A stretch of DNA of 5,506 bases from DATFEN01 sp035691285 (GTDB taxonomy: Bacteria > Acidobacteriota > Vicinamibacteria > Fen-336), in assembly GCA_035691285.1 (NCBI GenBank), contig DASSJI010000311.1, positions 1 through 5,506 on the forward strand, read 5' to 3'. Shown here piece after piece: positions 1 to 5,506 of this stretch. Each line of letters starts with the position of its first letter. Within the stretch, counting starts at the first letter, position 1. The translations under genes and the position numbers were made by a program. The notes beneath the pieces are model-generated. The model saw only the letters and a program-made list of their open reading frames with translations, was not told where the DNA came from and searched no databases.

Positions 1-543
1 GGCGAAGAGATAGACCTGGCAGAACAGCACCTGCACCAGGCGCAGCGGCCACCGGTATTCCCAGGACGGCGCAGGGACCTCGCGCCGCTGCCGCATCCCC
101 AGCGCCAGCGCATCGCCGCAGCGCGAGAACGATAGGACGAGTAGGCCGAGCGTCGGGATGGTGAGCCCGCGCAGGTAGGGGTTCGCCGTGCGAATGATCG
201 TCTCGAACGGGGCGAAGTGATAGAGGAGAAGGCCGCTCACGAAGCAGGAAGCGCGCGGAAAGATGCCGGCAAGCGCGGTGAGCAGGGTCAAGTGGAGCAC
301 GCCGTAGAGCGCACGTTCCATGGGCAGCCCGAAGACCATCAGGAAGCGGAGCTTGCGCTCAGAGGTCACGCTCATCCACAGCTCCGGCGGGAACGCGAGA
401 ACGGAAGGCAGGTCGAATCGCGAGAGCACAACCCACAGGGCCGTCGCGGCGAGGAGGATCCGGGCTGCGGCCAGGTTGATGGCCGAACCTGGTGTGTACC
501 AGAATTCGGACCACCTCGCGACCAGACGCTGCCTGACCGTCAT
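1..543 (-). CDS. HTTM-domain (gamma-carboxylase-like) membrane protein, C-terminus cut by window edge
   Basis: The frame begins at ATG 543-541 and stays open to base 1, giving 181 residues with no stop, so the C-terminal part lies outside the window. Hydrophobic stretches at about residues 22-41, 78-95, 99-112 and 126-140, plus one starting near 167, indicate a multipass inner-membrane protein. Near residues 140-147 it reads SRCGDALA, and near 164-181 it reads RWPLRLVQVLFCQVYLFA. Both resemble signatures of the bacterial HTTM family, which is related to the membrane part of vitamin K-dependent gamma-carboxylase. Bacterial HTTM proteins mostly have no proven reaction, so carboxylase activity should not be assumed. 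The start codon overlaps the stop of the upstream gene (ATGA, 540-543) and no good Shine-Dalgarno precedes it, which fits translational coupling. The family call rests on remembered motifs and is fairly secure; the function is open. Confidence 0.8.
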   Translation of the reverse strand, partial: MTVRQRLVARWSEFWYTPGSAINLAAARILLAATALWVVLSRFDLPSVLAFPPELWMSVTSERKLRFLMVFGLPMERALYGVLHLTLLTALAGIFPRASCFVSGLLLYHFAPFETIIRTANPYLRGLTIPTLGLLVLSFSRCGDALALGMRQRREVPAPSWEYRWPLRLVQVLFCQVYLFA

Positions 544-1235
544 GAGGTCGGAACAGGGTTCGTTGTGGCCGTTCGGCGCCTGGGAACCTCAAACAATAGC
601 CGGCGGTCCACTCGTTTCGGATCGGCAAGCCGCTGCTCGACGTCCCATTCCAGGAACCAGGCGCGCAGCCTCCGAAACGGCGTGGGCGGGACGTCGGCGC
701 GGCTGCGCCACGTCCGGGCGTCATGGAAGTGGTACGGGGCGGCCAGCGGTCCGAGGATCCACCGATTCGGCGCTGCCTCGCCCCCGGCCAGGTAGCGTTG
801 GCGGCCCTGTTCCGCACGCTGCAGCAGGAACTGGCCCAGGCGCTCCCGCTCGCGGGGCCCCAGCCGTGGCAGGTTCGCCTTCAGCCAGGTTGCGAACTCC
901 TCAGGAGCCAGCGGCTGCAGGACGCGCAGGTCCACCACGCAGCTCGTCCCGCGCTCGTCGATCGCCTCCAGCTCCAGCGAGACGATGCGCTTCGGGCTGA
1001 GATGGTGGACGAGGGCCCACTGCGTGAAGGGCCAGCTCTCCTGCTGGACGAGGCCCACCACGCCGGTGACGGCGAGAACGTAGGCGATGAGGAGGTCGAC
1101 CCGCCGGCGGTGATCGGGGCGGCCGGCCGCCCGCGCCGCCAGGAGGCCCAGGGTCACGAACAGGGCGAAGCAGCCGAGCCGGAGGAGGTCCACCGGGGGT
1201 TCCAGCCACTTCAGGCCCCGCAGGGCTTCGGTCAT
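540..1235 (-). CDS. Small membrane-anchored protein of unknown function, probable HTTM partner
   Basis: The predicted protein has 231 residues. Two hydrophobic helices lie near residues 16-36 and 47-65, separated by a short Arg/Asp-rich loop. A WPFTQWALVHH stretch (68-78) follows directly after helix 2. The remaining 150 or so residues are polar, rich in Arg and Trp, and probably form one soluble domain at the membrane surface. I do not recognise a named domain. An aromatic WPF segment after a helix is something I associate with small proteins encoded beside HTTM genes, but this is recollection only. The gene starts four bases after the stop of the upstream membrane gene and ends in an ATGA overlap with the HTTM gene, so all three are likely co-translated and may form one complex. 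No clear Shine-Dalgarno precedes the ATG at 1235. The coding call is supported by this packing and by realistic composition, unlike the Arg/Pro-rich competing frames. Confidence 0.8.
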   Translation of the reverse strand: MTEALRGLKWLEPPVDLLRLGCFALFVTLGLLAARAAGRPDHRRRVDLLIAYVLAVTGVVGLVQQESWPFTQWALVHHLSPKRIVSLELEAIDERGTSCVVDLRVLQPLAPEEFATWLKANLPRLGPRERERLGQFLLQRAEQGRQRYLAGGEAAPNRWILGPLAAPYHFHDARTWRSRADVPPTPFRRLRAWFLEWDVEQRLADPKRVDRRLLFEVPRRRTATTNPVPTS

Positions 1236-1239
1236 TCGG

Positions 1240-2313
1240 CTACCGCAAGGCCGAGGCGGCCGGAGACCCGTGCATCAGGTAGGGTCCCAGGGTGCGGCGA
1301 ACGTGTGGGTCCTTGAAGGCCCAGAAGAGGCCGTCCACGTAGAAATGCAGGAACGCGATGAGCAGGTAGGCGGCCTCGAACAGCGCGAGCTGGCCGACGC
1401 GGCCCAGCGCCTCCTTGAGCGCGAAGAGGCCCAGCCCGATGGCGGCCAGGGTCAGGACCAGCCCGGGCAGGTTGGCGCTGATCTGCTGGAGCAGCGCGGG
1501 CCTGCGAGACGCGCTCGGGTCGTTGACCCTCCGGCGATGGACGAGCCAGACCAGGCCGAGGTACTGCACGTAGTGGGGCAGCAGCATGGCGAAGGTCGCC
1601 CGCGCCGAGTCCGGGATCCACAGGTACGGATGGAACAGCGCCAGGCTGGCCACGAACAGCCCGAGCTCCGGGAGCCCGACCGAGCCGCGCCGCCAGAGGG
1701 TGGCCAGCGCGCGCGCGAGCGCCCCCGCTGCGACGACGCCGGACCCGAGCCACAGAAGCAGCGGGAGCTGTTTCGAGATCGCCATCAAGACCGGCTGCAC
1801 CTCGGCGTGGGTCTCGATGTTCCAGAGGCAGAACCAGAGGTTGACGGCCAGGATGGCGCCGTTGGCCGCCCTCTTCTCGCGCGGATCGGCGACGCCCGCC
1901 CGGTGGCGATAGAGGGAGAGGATGCCGCAGCTCTGGCGCGACACATGCACGGCGTTCCAGAAGAAGAGCACGACTTGGACGATCAGCGGCACTCGGAAGA
2001 TCACGAGCGCGCAGAAGGTGGCGGTGATCAGCAGGGGCCCGGCGAAGAACGCGCCCCAGCGCGCGCGATGGTGAGCGCGGTTCTCGTCCCACAGGTAGAA
2101 CGTGAAGCTCGAGGCGTAGTGGGCGAAGGCGAGCACGAAGCCGACGAGCGCGAAGGCGTTGTGCCAGTGAAGGGCGCCGAAGGTCACGGGAAGCATGACG
2201 AGGGGCGCCAGCACGAAGAACGCGAGGTCGAAGGCCGCCGACTGGATCCAGTGGCCTGCGGGCGTCTCCCATCTGCCGGCCAGGATCCGAACGGGAAGCG
2301 ACGCGGCCATCAT
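1240..2313 (-). CDS. Histidine-rich polytopic membrane protein of unknown function
   Basis: The predicted protein has 357 residues and about eight to ten hydrophobic segments, roughly at 28-45, 52-73, 88-106, 109-122, 152-168, 183-205, 213-230, 240-257, 283-300 and 310-327. Several histidines sit in or next to membrane segments within patterned motifs: AFAHY (His65), WNAVHVSRQ (His123), PHYVQYLGL (His247) and FLHFYVDGLFWAFKDPHVRR (His323, His337). Such placement is seen in membrane metal enzymes such as desaturases and Brp/Blh carotenoid oxygenases. I cannot match it to any of these, so metal binding is only an idea. It is the first gene of the minus-strand operon. Two adjacent ATG codons (2313 and 2310) are possible starts and neither has a clear Shine-Dalgarno. 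The start lies 17 bases from that of the divergent glycosyltransferase gene. The coding call is firm because of the membrane pattern; the function is unknown. Confidence 0.83.
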   Translation of the reverse strand: MMAASLPVRILAGRWETPAGHWIQSAAFDLAFFVLAPLVMLPVTFGALHWHNAFALVGFVLAFAHYASSFTFYLWDENRAHHRARWGAFFAGPLLITATFCALVIFRVPLIVQVVLFFWNAVHVSRQSCGILSLYRHRAGVADPREKRAANGAILAVNLWFCLWNIETHAEVQPVLMAISKQLPLLLWLGSGVVAAGALARALATLWRRGSVGLPELGLFVASLALFHPYLWIPDSARATFAMLLPHYVQYLGLVWLVHRRRVNDPSASRRPALLQQISANLPGLVLTLAAIGLGLFALKEALGRVGQLALFEAAYLLIAFLHFYVDGLFWAFKDPHVRRTLGPYLMHGSPAASALR

Positions 2314-2345
2314 CGGGGGCGAGGGCGCTAATGTATATTCGTTCC
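2314..2345. promoter_or_regulatory. Compact divergent start region with AT-rich dip
   Basis: Only bases 2314-2330 separate the two divergent start codons. Just inside the plus-strand gene there is an AT-rich run, taatgtatattc (2329-2340), that stands out in this GC-rich window. Read on the minus strand it gives TATACAT, similar to a -10 box, about 18 bases before the ATG at 2313. On the plus strand TATATT (2334-2339) could serve a start at GTG 2349. I see no convincing -35 box for either direction, so this is a suggestion from base composition and position. Confidence 0.25.
2321..2325 (+). promoter_or_regulatory. Ribosome binding site for the glycosyltransferase gene
   Basis: GAGGG lies five bases before ATG 2331, a normal Shine-Dalgarno spacing. 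It favours this ATG over the in-frame GTG at 2349, which has no such site. In GC-rich DNA a GAGGG can occur by chance, so support is moderate. Confidence 0.5.
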
Positions 2346-3074
2346 GCTGTGCCCGCCACTCCCGAGCTGAGCCTCGTCGTTCCCGCCTTCAACGAAGTGC
2401 GCACGATCACCGAGACCCTGCAGTCGATCCGGCGGCACCTCGACGGCCGGGCCTTGACCCACGAGGTGATCGTGGCCGCGGACGGCGATGACGGCACGCG
2501 CGAGGCGGCGGGCGCTCTCGCGGCCGGGGACGGCCGGATCACGGTCCTGGGGGCGCGGGAGCGCGCGGGCAAGGGCCGGGCGATCCGGCAGGCGGTCGCG
2601 CGGGCCCGTGGCCGGACCGTGGGGTTCGTGGACGCCGACCTGAAGACGCCGATCGAGGAGCTCGAGAAGCTCCTGCCGTGGCTGGAGGAAGGCTACGACG
2701 TCGTCATCGGCTCTCGGGCGATGAGCGATTCCCGGATCGAGCGGCAGCCGCCCGCGCTCCGGCGCGCGGCCTCGCGGGCGCTCCGCCTGCTGACGCGCTT
2801 CCTGATCGGACTGCAAGGGATCCGGGACACGCAGTGCGGCCTGAAGCTGTTCAAGGGCGAGGCGGCCCGCGACCTCTTCTCGCGCCAGCGCATCGACGGG
2901 TACATGTTCGACGTCGAGGTCCTGCACCTGGCGCTTCGCCTCGGGTACCGCGTCAAGGAGGTCGGCGTGCGCTGGCGCGCCGACCGCGACAGTCGGCTCG
3001 ATCCTCTGGCCGGCAACGGACGCAACGTCCTGGACCTGCTCCGGATCCGGTTCTCCGGCCCGAGCGCCTCCTGA
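2331..3074 (+). CDS. Family 2 glycosyltransferase, dolichyl/polyprenyl-phosphate glucosyltransferase-like
   Basis: The protein has 247 residues and is a GT-A fold family 2 transferase. It shows LSLVVPAFNE at residues 13-22, the nucleotide-binding VAADGDDGT near 48-56, AGKGRAIRQ at 79-87, and the metal-binding DAD (101-103) followed by LKTPIEEL. Further on come VVIGSR (124-129), DTQCGLKLF (166-174) and GYMFDVEVL (190-198). The last motifs are typical of the ALG5/DPG-synthase and dolichyl-phosphate mannose synthase group. These proteins move a sugar from UDP- or GDP-sugar to a polyprenyl phosphate on the cytoplasmic face of the membrane. No C-terminal membrane helices are present, unlike GtrB or ArnC types, so it is probably a peripheral protein with an amphipathic helix near 147-160. 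The sugar donor cannot be read from sequence. It leads the plus-strand group, 13 bases before the epimerase gene. The GT2 family is secure; the lipid-phosphate acceptor is likely but inferred. Confidence 0.92.
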   Translation: MYIRSAVPATPELSLVVPAFNEVRTITETLQSIRRHLDGRALTHEVIVAADGDDGTREAAGALAAGDGRITVLGARERAGKGRAIRQAVARARGRTVGFVDADLKTPIEELEKLLPWLEEGYDVVIGSRAMSDSRIERQPPALRRAASRALRLLTRFLIGLQGIRDTQCGLKLFKGEAARDLFSRQRIDGYMFDVEVLHLALRLGYRVKEVGVRWRADRDSRLDPLAGNGRNVLDLLRIRFSGPSAS

Positions 3075-3087
3075 CGCGCCGTCCCCC

Positions 3088-4041
3088 GTGAGGGCCTTTG
3101 TCACCGGCGGCGCGGGCTTCCTCGGCAGCACGCTGGTCGACCGGCTGCTGGACGACGGCCACGAAGTGACCGCCTACGACAACCTCTCGACGGGGCACGA
3201 GCGCTTCCTCGAGGCCGCCCGCCGCAGCCGGCGATTCCGCCTCGTGCGCGGCGACGTGCTCGACGCGCCGGCGCTTCAGGCCTCCCTCGACGGCCACGAC
3301 GTCGTCTTTCACCTGGCGGCGAACGCGGACGTGCGCGACGGGCCGAGCCGCCCCAGGCGGGACTTCGAGCAGAACACCGCCGGCACCCTCGAAGTCCTCG
3401 AGGCCATGCGCCGACGCGGCGTGACCCGCATCGCGTTCGCGTCCACGGGCTCGATCTACGGCGAGCCCGGGGTCTACCCGACGCCGGAGACGTGCCCGTT
3501 CCCGATCCAGACCAGCCTCTACGGCGCCTCCAAGCTCGCCGGCGAGGGACTCGTGGCCGCCTACTGCGAGGCCTTCGGCTTCCAGGGCTATCTCTTCCGG
3601 CTGGTGTCGCTGCTCGGGGAGCGCTACACCCACGGGCACGTGGTCGACTTCTGCCGCAAGCTCCGCGACGACCCCTGCGAGATCGAGGTGCTCGGGAACG
3701 GCCGCCAGCGCAAGTCCTACCTGTACGTCCGTGACGGCGTCGACGCCATGCTCACGGTGATGGAGCGGGCCCAGTCGCGAGTGAACGTCTACAACGTCGG
3801 GACCGACGAGCAGTGCACGGTCGACGAGTCGCTCGGCTGGATCTGCGCCCACCTGGGTCTCGCACCTCGCCGCCGCTACACGGGAGGCGAGCGAGGCTGG
3901 ATCGGCGACAGTCCGTTCATCTTTCTCGACACGGCCAGGGTGCGGTCGCTCGGATGGGCGCCGAAGGTCGGGATTCGTGAGGGCGTGCTGCGGACCGTCG
4001 AGTACCTCCTCGCGAGCCCATGGGTGCTGGAGCGGGGATGA
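3088..4041 (+). CDS. NAD-dependent sugar-nucleotide epimerase/dehydratase (UDP-glucose 4-epimerase-like)
   Basis: The protein has 317 residues, a usual length for extended short-chain dehydrogenases that act on nucleotide sugars. The N-terminal Rossmann motif TGGAGFLG is at 6-13, and Asp31 in YDNLSTG would hold the NAD ribose. FHLAANADV (74-82) is the usual loop, and the active site is Thr120 (in FASTGSIYG) with Tyr145 and Lys149 in YGASK. The C-terminal half has RKSYLYVRDGVDA (208-220), YNVGT, GDSP and a final LGWAP, all normal for substrate binding. The likely reaction is C4 epimerisation of an NDP-hexose such as UDP-glucose or UDP-N-acetylglucosamine; 4,6-dehydratase or 4-reductase activity cannot be excluded. 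The start is GTG 3088, chosen because the Rossmann strand begins at residue 2 and no other in-frame start exists after the preceding stop. No Shine-Dalgarno is visible. Its stop overlaps the next start as ATGA (4038-4041). Confidence 0.9.
   Translation: MRAFVTGGAGFLGSTLVDRLLDDGHEVTAYDNLSTGHERFLEAARRSRRFRLVRGDVLDAPALQASLDGHDVVFHLAANADVRDGPSRPRRDFEQNTAGTLEVLEAMRRRGVTRIAFASTGSIYGEPGVYPTPETCPFPIQTSLYGASKLAGEGLVAAYCEAFGFQGYLFRLVSLLGERYTHGHVVDFCRKLRDDPCEIEVLGNGRQRKSYLYVRDGVDAMLTVMERAQSRVNVYNVGTDEQCTVDESLGWICAHLGLAPRRRYTGGERGWIGDSPFIFLDTARVRSLGWAPKVGIREGVLRTVEYLLASPWVLERG
4029..4032 (+). promoter_or_regulatory. Ribosome binding site for the dehydrogenase gene
   Basis: GGAG sits inside the end of the epimerase gene, five bases before ATG 4038. 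With the ATGA stop-start overlap it supports coupled translation and fixes the start used here. Confidence 0.55.
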
Positions 4042-5506
4042 AGGTCGTCGTCCATGGGCTCTGGCATCTCGGCAGCGTGACCGCCGCCTGTATCGCCGAG
4101 GCCGGGCACGACGTCGTGGGTCTCGACGACGACCCGGCGACGGTCCGCGCCCTGGAGGGTGGACGTCCGCCCGTGCTCGAGCCGGGCTTGGCCGAGCTGA
4201 TCGCCGTCGGAGTCGGGGCGGGCCGGCTGCGCTTCACGACCGACGCGGCGCAGGCGCTGGAGAAGGCCCACGTGCTCTGGGTGACGCTCGAGGCGCCGCT
4301 CGACGACCAAGACCGCGCGGACGTCGCGTTCGTGCGCCGAAGGCTTCAGGCGATCGGCGGCGCGGTCCGGCCGGGGACCCTCGTGCTCGTCTCGTCCCAG
4401 GTTCCCGCGGGCTTCACGCGTGACCTGGAAGCGGCGTGGACGGGTCGCGGCCTGAGCTTCGCCTATGCGCCGGAGAACCTGCGCCTGGGACAGGCGCTCG
4501 AGGCCTTCCGGCGCCCCGAACGCGTGGTCGTCGGAATCCGGAACGAGTCCGAGCGCACTCGGATCGCCGCTCTCTTCGGATCCCTCGGCGTCCCGGTCGA
4601 GTGGATGTCCATCGAGTCCGCGGAGGCCACGAAGCACGCCGTCAACGCCTACCTCGCCACGTCCGTCGCCTTCGCCAACGAGCTCGCGCGCGTGTGCGAG
4701 GCGGTGGGCGCGGACCCCCGTGAGGTCGAGCGCGGCTTGCGGAGCGAGCCCCGCATCGGGGCCCGCGCGTACGTGTCGCCCGGCGGCGCCCCGTCGGGAG
4801 GCACGCTGGCGCGCGAGGTGCGGTTCCTGGACGAGCTCGCTCGCGCCCACGGCGTCGAGGCGCCGCTCCTGGCGAGCGTGCTCCGCAGCAACGCCGCCCA
4901 CACGCGATGGCTGCTGCACAAGATCGCGGTCGTCCTGGCCGGGATCGCCGGCCCGCGCGCGGCCGTGCTCGGGCTGGCCAGCAAGGCGGGAACCGACACG
5001 CTGCGCCGTTCGGCATCGCTCGAGCTGTGCCATTGGCTCCTGGAGCAGGGAGTGGAAGTGCGCGCCCACGACCCTGTGGTCCGGGAGCTGCCCGCGGACC
5101 TGCGCGGGCGCGTGCTTCTGCGTGCCTCGCCCGAGGAGGCCTGGCGGCAGGCGGACGTGCTCATCGTGGCCACGCCCTGGCCGCAGTACCTGGAGATCCG
5201 GCCCGACGACGTCGTGGCGGGCATGCGCTGCTCGAACGTGTTCGACCCGGGCGCGTTCCTGGCGGCGTCGCTGGGAGCGGACGCCCGCGTCGCCTACCGG
5301 GCGCCGGGCCGCCCGGAGTCCGCGCGCGCGGGCGCCTTTGCCTCCGTGACGGCGCGCGACGTGGGAGAGCCCACCCTGGACGGACGCGTGGCGATCGTGA
5401 CGGGCGGAAGCGAGGGGCTGGGCCGGGCCACGGCGGCGCTCTTCCTGCAGCGGGGCGCCGACGTCCTCGTCTCGGCGCGGCGGGCCGACCGGCTTCGCGA
5501 GGCCGC
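4038..5506 (+). CDS. Nucleotide-sugar dehydrogenase-like protein fused in frame to a short-chain dehydrogenase domain; partial at right edge
   Basis: The frame is open from ATG 4038 to the window end (489 full codons) without a stop. Residues 1 to about 424 match the UDP-glucose/GDP-mannose dehydrogenase family. There is an N-terminal Rossmann strand with GLWHLG (7-12), VLEPGL (46-51), SSQVPAGFT (119-127), YAPENLRLGQALEAFRRPERVVVG (143-166, family pattern only), EATKHAVNAYLA (196-207, Lys199), and the UDP-binding C-terminal part with GLASKAGTDTLR (312-323) and AHDP (343-346). These enzymes oxidise the C6 hydroxyl of an NDP-sugar to an acid using two NAD. Two key sites differ: the glycine-rich loop has Trp9 at its second glycine, and the catalytic Cys motif (usually GGSCFPKD) reads GGTLAREV at 254-261. 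After a linker of about 22 residues, LDGRVAIVTGGSEGLGRATA (447-466) starts a classical SDR domain with TGGSEGLG, cut by the edge. Oxidation to a uronic acid is therefore doubtful; another redox or binding role is possible. Confidence 0.85.
   Translation, partial: MKVVVHGLWHLGSVTAACIAEAGHDVVGLDDDPATVRALEGGRPPVLEPGLAELIAVGVGAGRLRFTTDAAQALEKAHVLWVTLEAPLDDQDRADVAFVRRRLQAIGGAVRPGTLVLVSSQVPAGFTRDLEAAWTGRGLSFAYAPENLRLGQALEAFRRPERVVVGIRNESERTRIAALFGSLGVPVEWMSIESAEATKHAVNAYLATSVAFANELARVCEAVGADPREVERGLRSEPRIGARAYVSPGGAPSGGTLAREVRFLDELARAHGVEAPLLASVLRSNAAHTRWLLHKIAVVLAGIAGPRAAVLGLASKAGTDTLRRSASLELCHWLLEQGVEVRAHDPVVRELPADLRGRVLLRASPEEAWRQADVLIVATPWPQYLEIRPDDVVAGMRCSNVFDPGAFLAASLGADARVAYRAPGRPESARAGAFASVTARDVGEPTLDGRVAIVTGGSEGLGRATAALFLQRGADVLVSARRADRLREA

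Noticed and set aside
217..1316. Plus-strand open frames (217-795, 320-1000, 723-1316) opposite the HTTM and small membrane genes
   Set aside because: Their products are low-complexity and mutually overlapping. The minus strand has tightly packed genes with proper membrane helices.
1270..2331. Open frame on the plus strand (353 codons) antisense to the His-rich membrane protein
   Set aside because: The product is a Glu/Gln/Arg/Gly-rich string with no hydrophobic core or recognisable fold. The minus-strand frame gives a coherent membrane protein.
1232..2572. Minus-strand open frame of 446 codons spanning the divergent start region
   Set aside because: It is Arg/Pro/Ala-rich and crosses both the membrane gene in another frame and the start of the glycosyltransferase gene. 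It is a shadow frame.
3075..3087. Possible terminator or promoter between the glycosyltransferase and epimerase genes
   Set aside because: The 13-base gap holds no hairpin with a T-run and no promoter-like boxes. Continuous transcription is more likely.
2953..3852. Minus-strand open frame of 299 codons opposite the epimerase gene
   Set aside because: It is Val/Ala/Arg/Glu-rich with no motif, while the plus strand carries intact Rossmann and YxxxK motifs.
3876..5069. Long open frame on the minus strand (397 codons) opposite the dehydrogenase gene
   Set aside because: Its translation is low-complexity, rich in Arg, Gly, Ala and His, with no motifs. It lies antisense to clear dehydrogenase motifs and reflects high-GC codon bias.
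4465..5349. Plus-strand open frame of 294 codons inside the dehydrogenase gene
   Set aside because: It is an Arg/Ser/Pro-rich out-of-frame shadow. The true frame from 4038 runs unbroken through the whole region.
5346..5506. Separate SDR gene starting at GTG 5346
   Set aside because: The upstream frame has no stop before it, so as read this is one continuous protein. A separate gene would need a missed stop, so it is kept only as the alternative in the fusion finding.

Overview
This is a high-GC bacterial window with strong G/C bias at third codon positions. Long spurious open frames therefore occur on both strands. No rRNA, tRNA, CRISPR array, insertion sequence or terminator was seen. The base composition, tight gene packing and protein types suggest an environmental bacterium with GC-rich DNA, such as Rokubacteria/Methylomirabilota, a myxobacterium-like deltaproteobacterium or a relative. 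That placement is an impression; no marker gene is present to fix it.

There are six genes in two divergent groups. The left group (1-2313, minus strand) encodes three membrane proteins read right to left. First is a histidine-rich polytopic membrane protein of unknown function (2313 to 1240). Four bases later comes a small protein with two membrane helices and a soluble tail (1235 to 540). Overlapping its stop by four bases (ATGA) is an HTTM-type (vitamin K-dependent gamma-carboxylase-like) membrane protein, cut by the left window edge (543 to beyond 1). The spacing implies one operon with translational coupling.

The right group (2331-5506, plus strand) is a nucleotide-sugar/polysaccharide set. 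It holds a family 2 glycosyltransferase resembling dolichyl/polyprenyl-phosphate glucosyltransferases, an extended-SDR sugar-nucleotide 4-epimerase-like protein, and a nucleotide-sugar (UDP-glucose/GDP-mannose type) dehydrogenase-like protein. The frame of the last gene does not stop but continues into a short-chain dehydrogenase domain that runs off the right edge. A plausible joint role is to make and modify an NDP-sugar and load a sugar onto a lipid carrier for a cell-surface glycan.

The two groups start only 17 bases apart (2314-2330), so promoter elements must lie partly inside coding sequence or a start is misplaced. The most unusual features are the in-frame dehydrogenase-SDR fusion, the loss of the expected catalytic cysteine in its dehydrogenase part, and the uncharacterised three-gene membrane cassette containing the HTTM protein.
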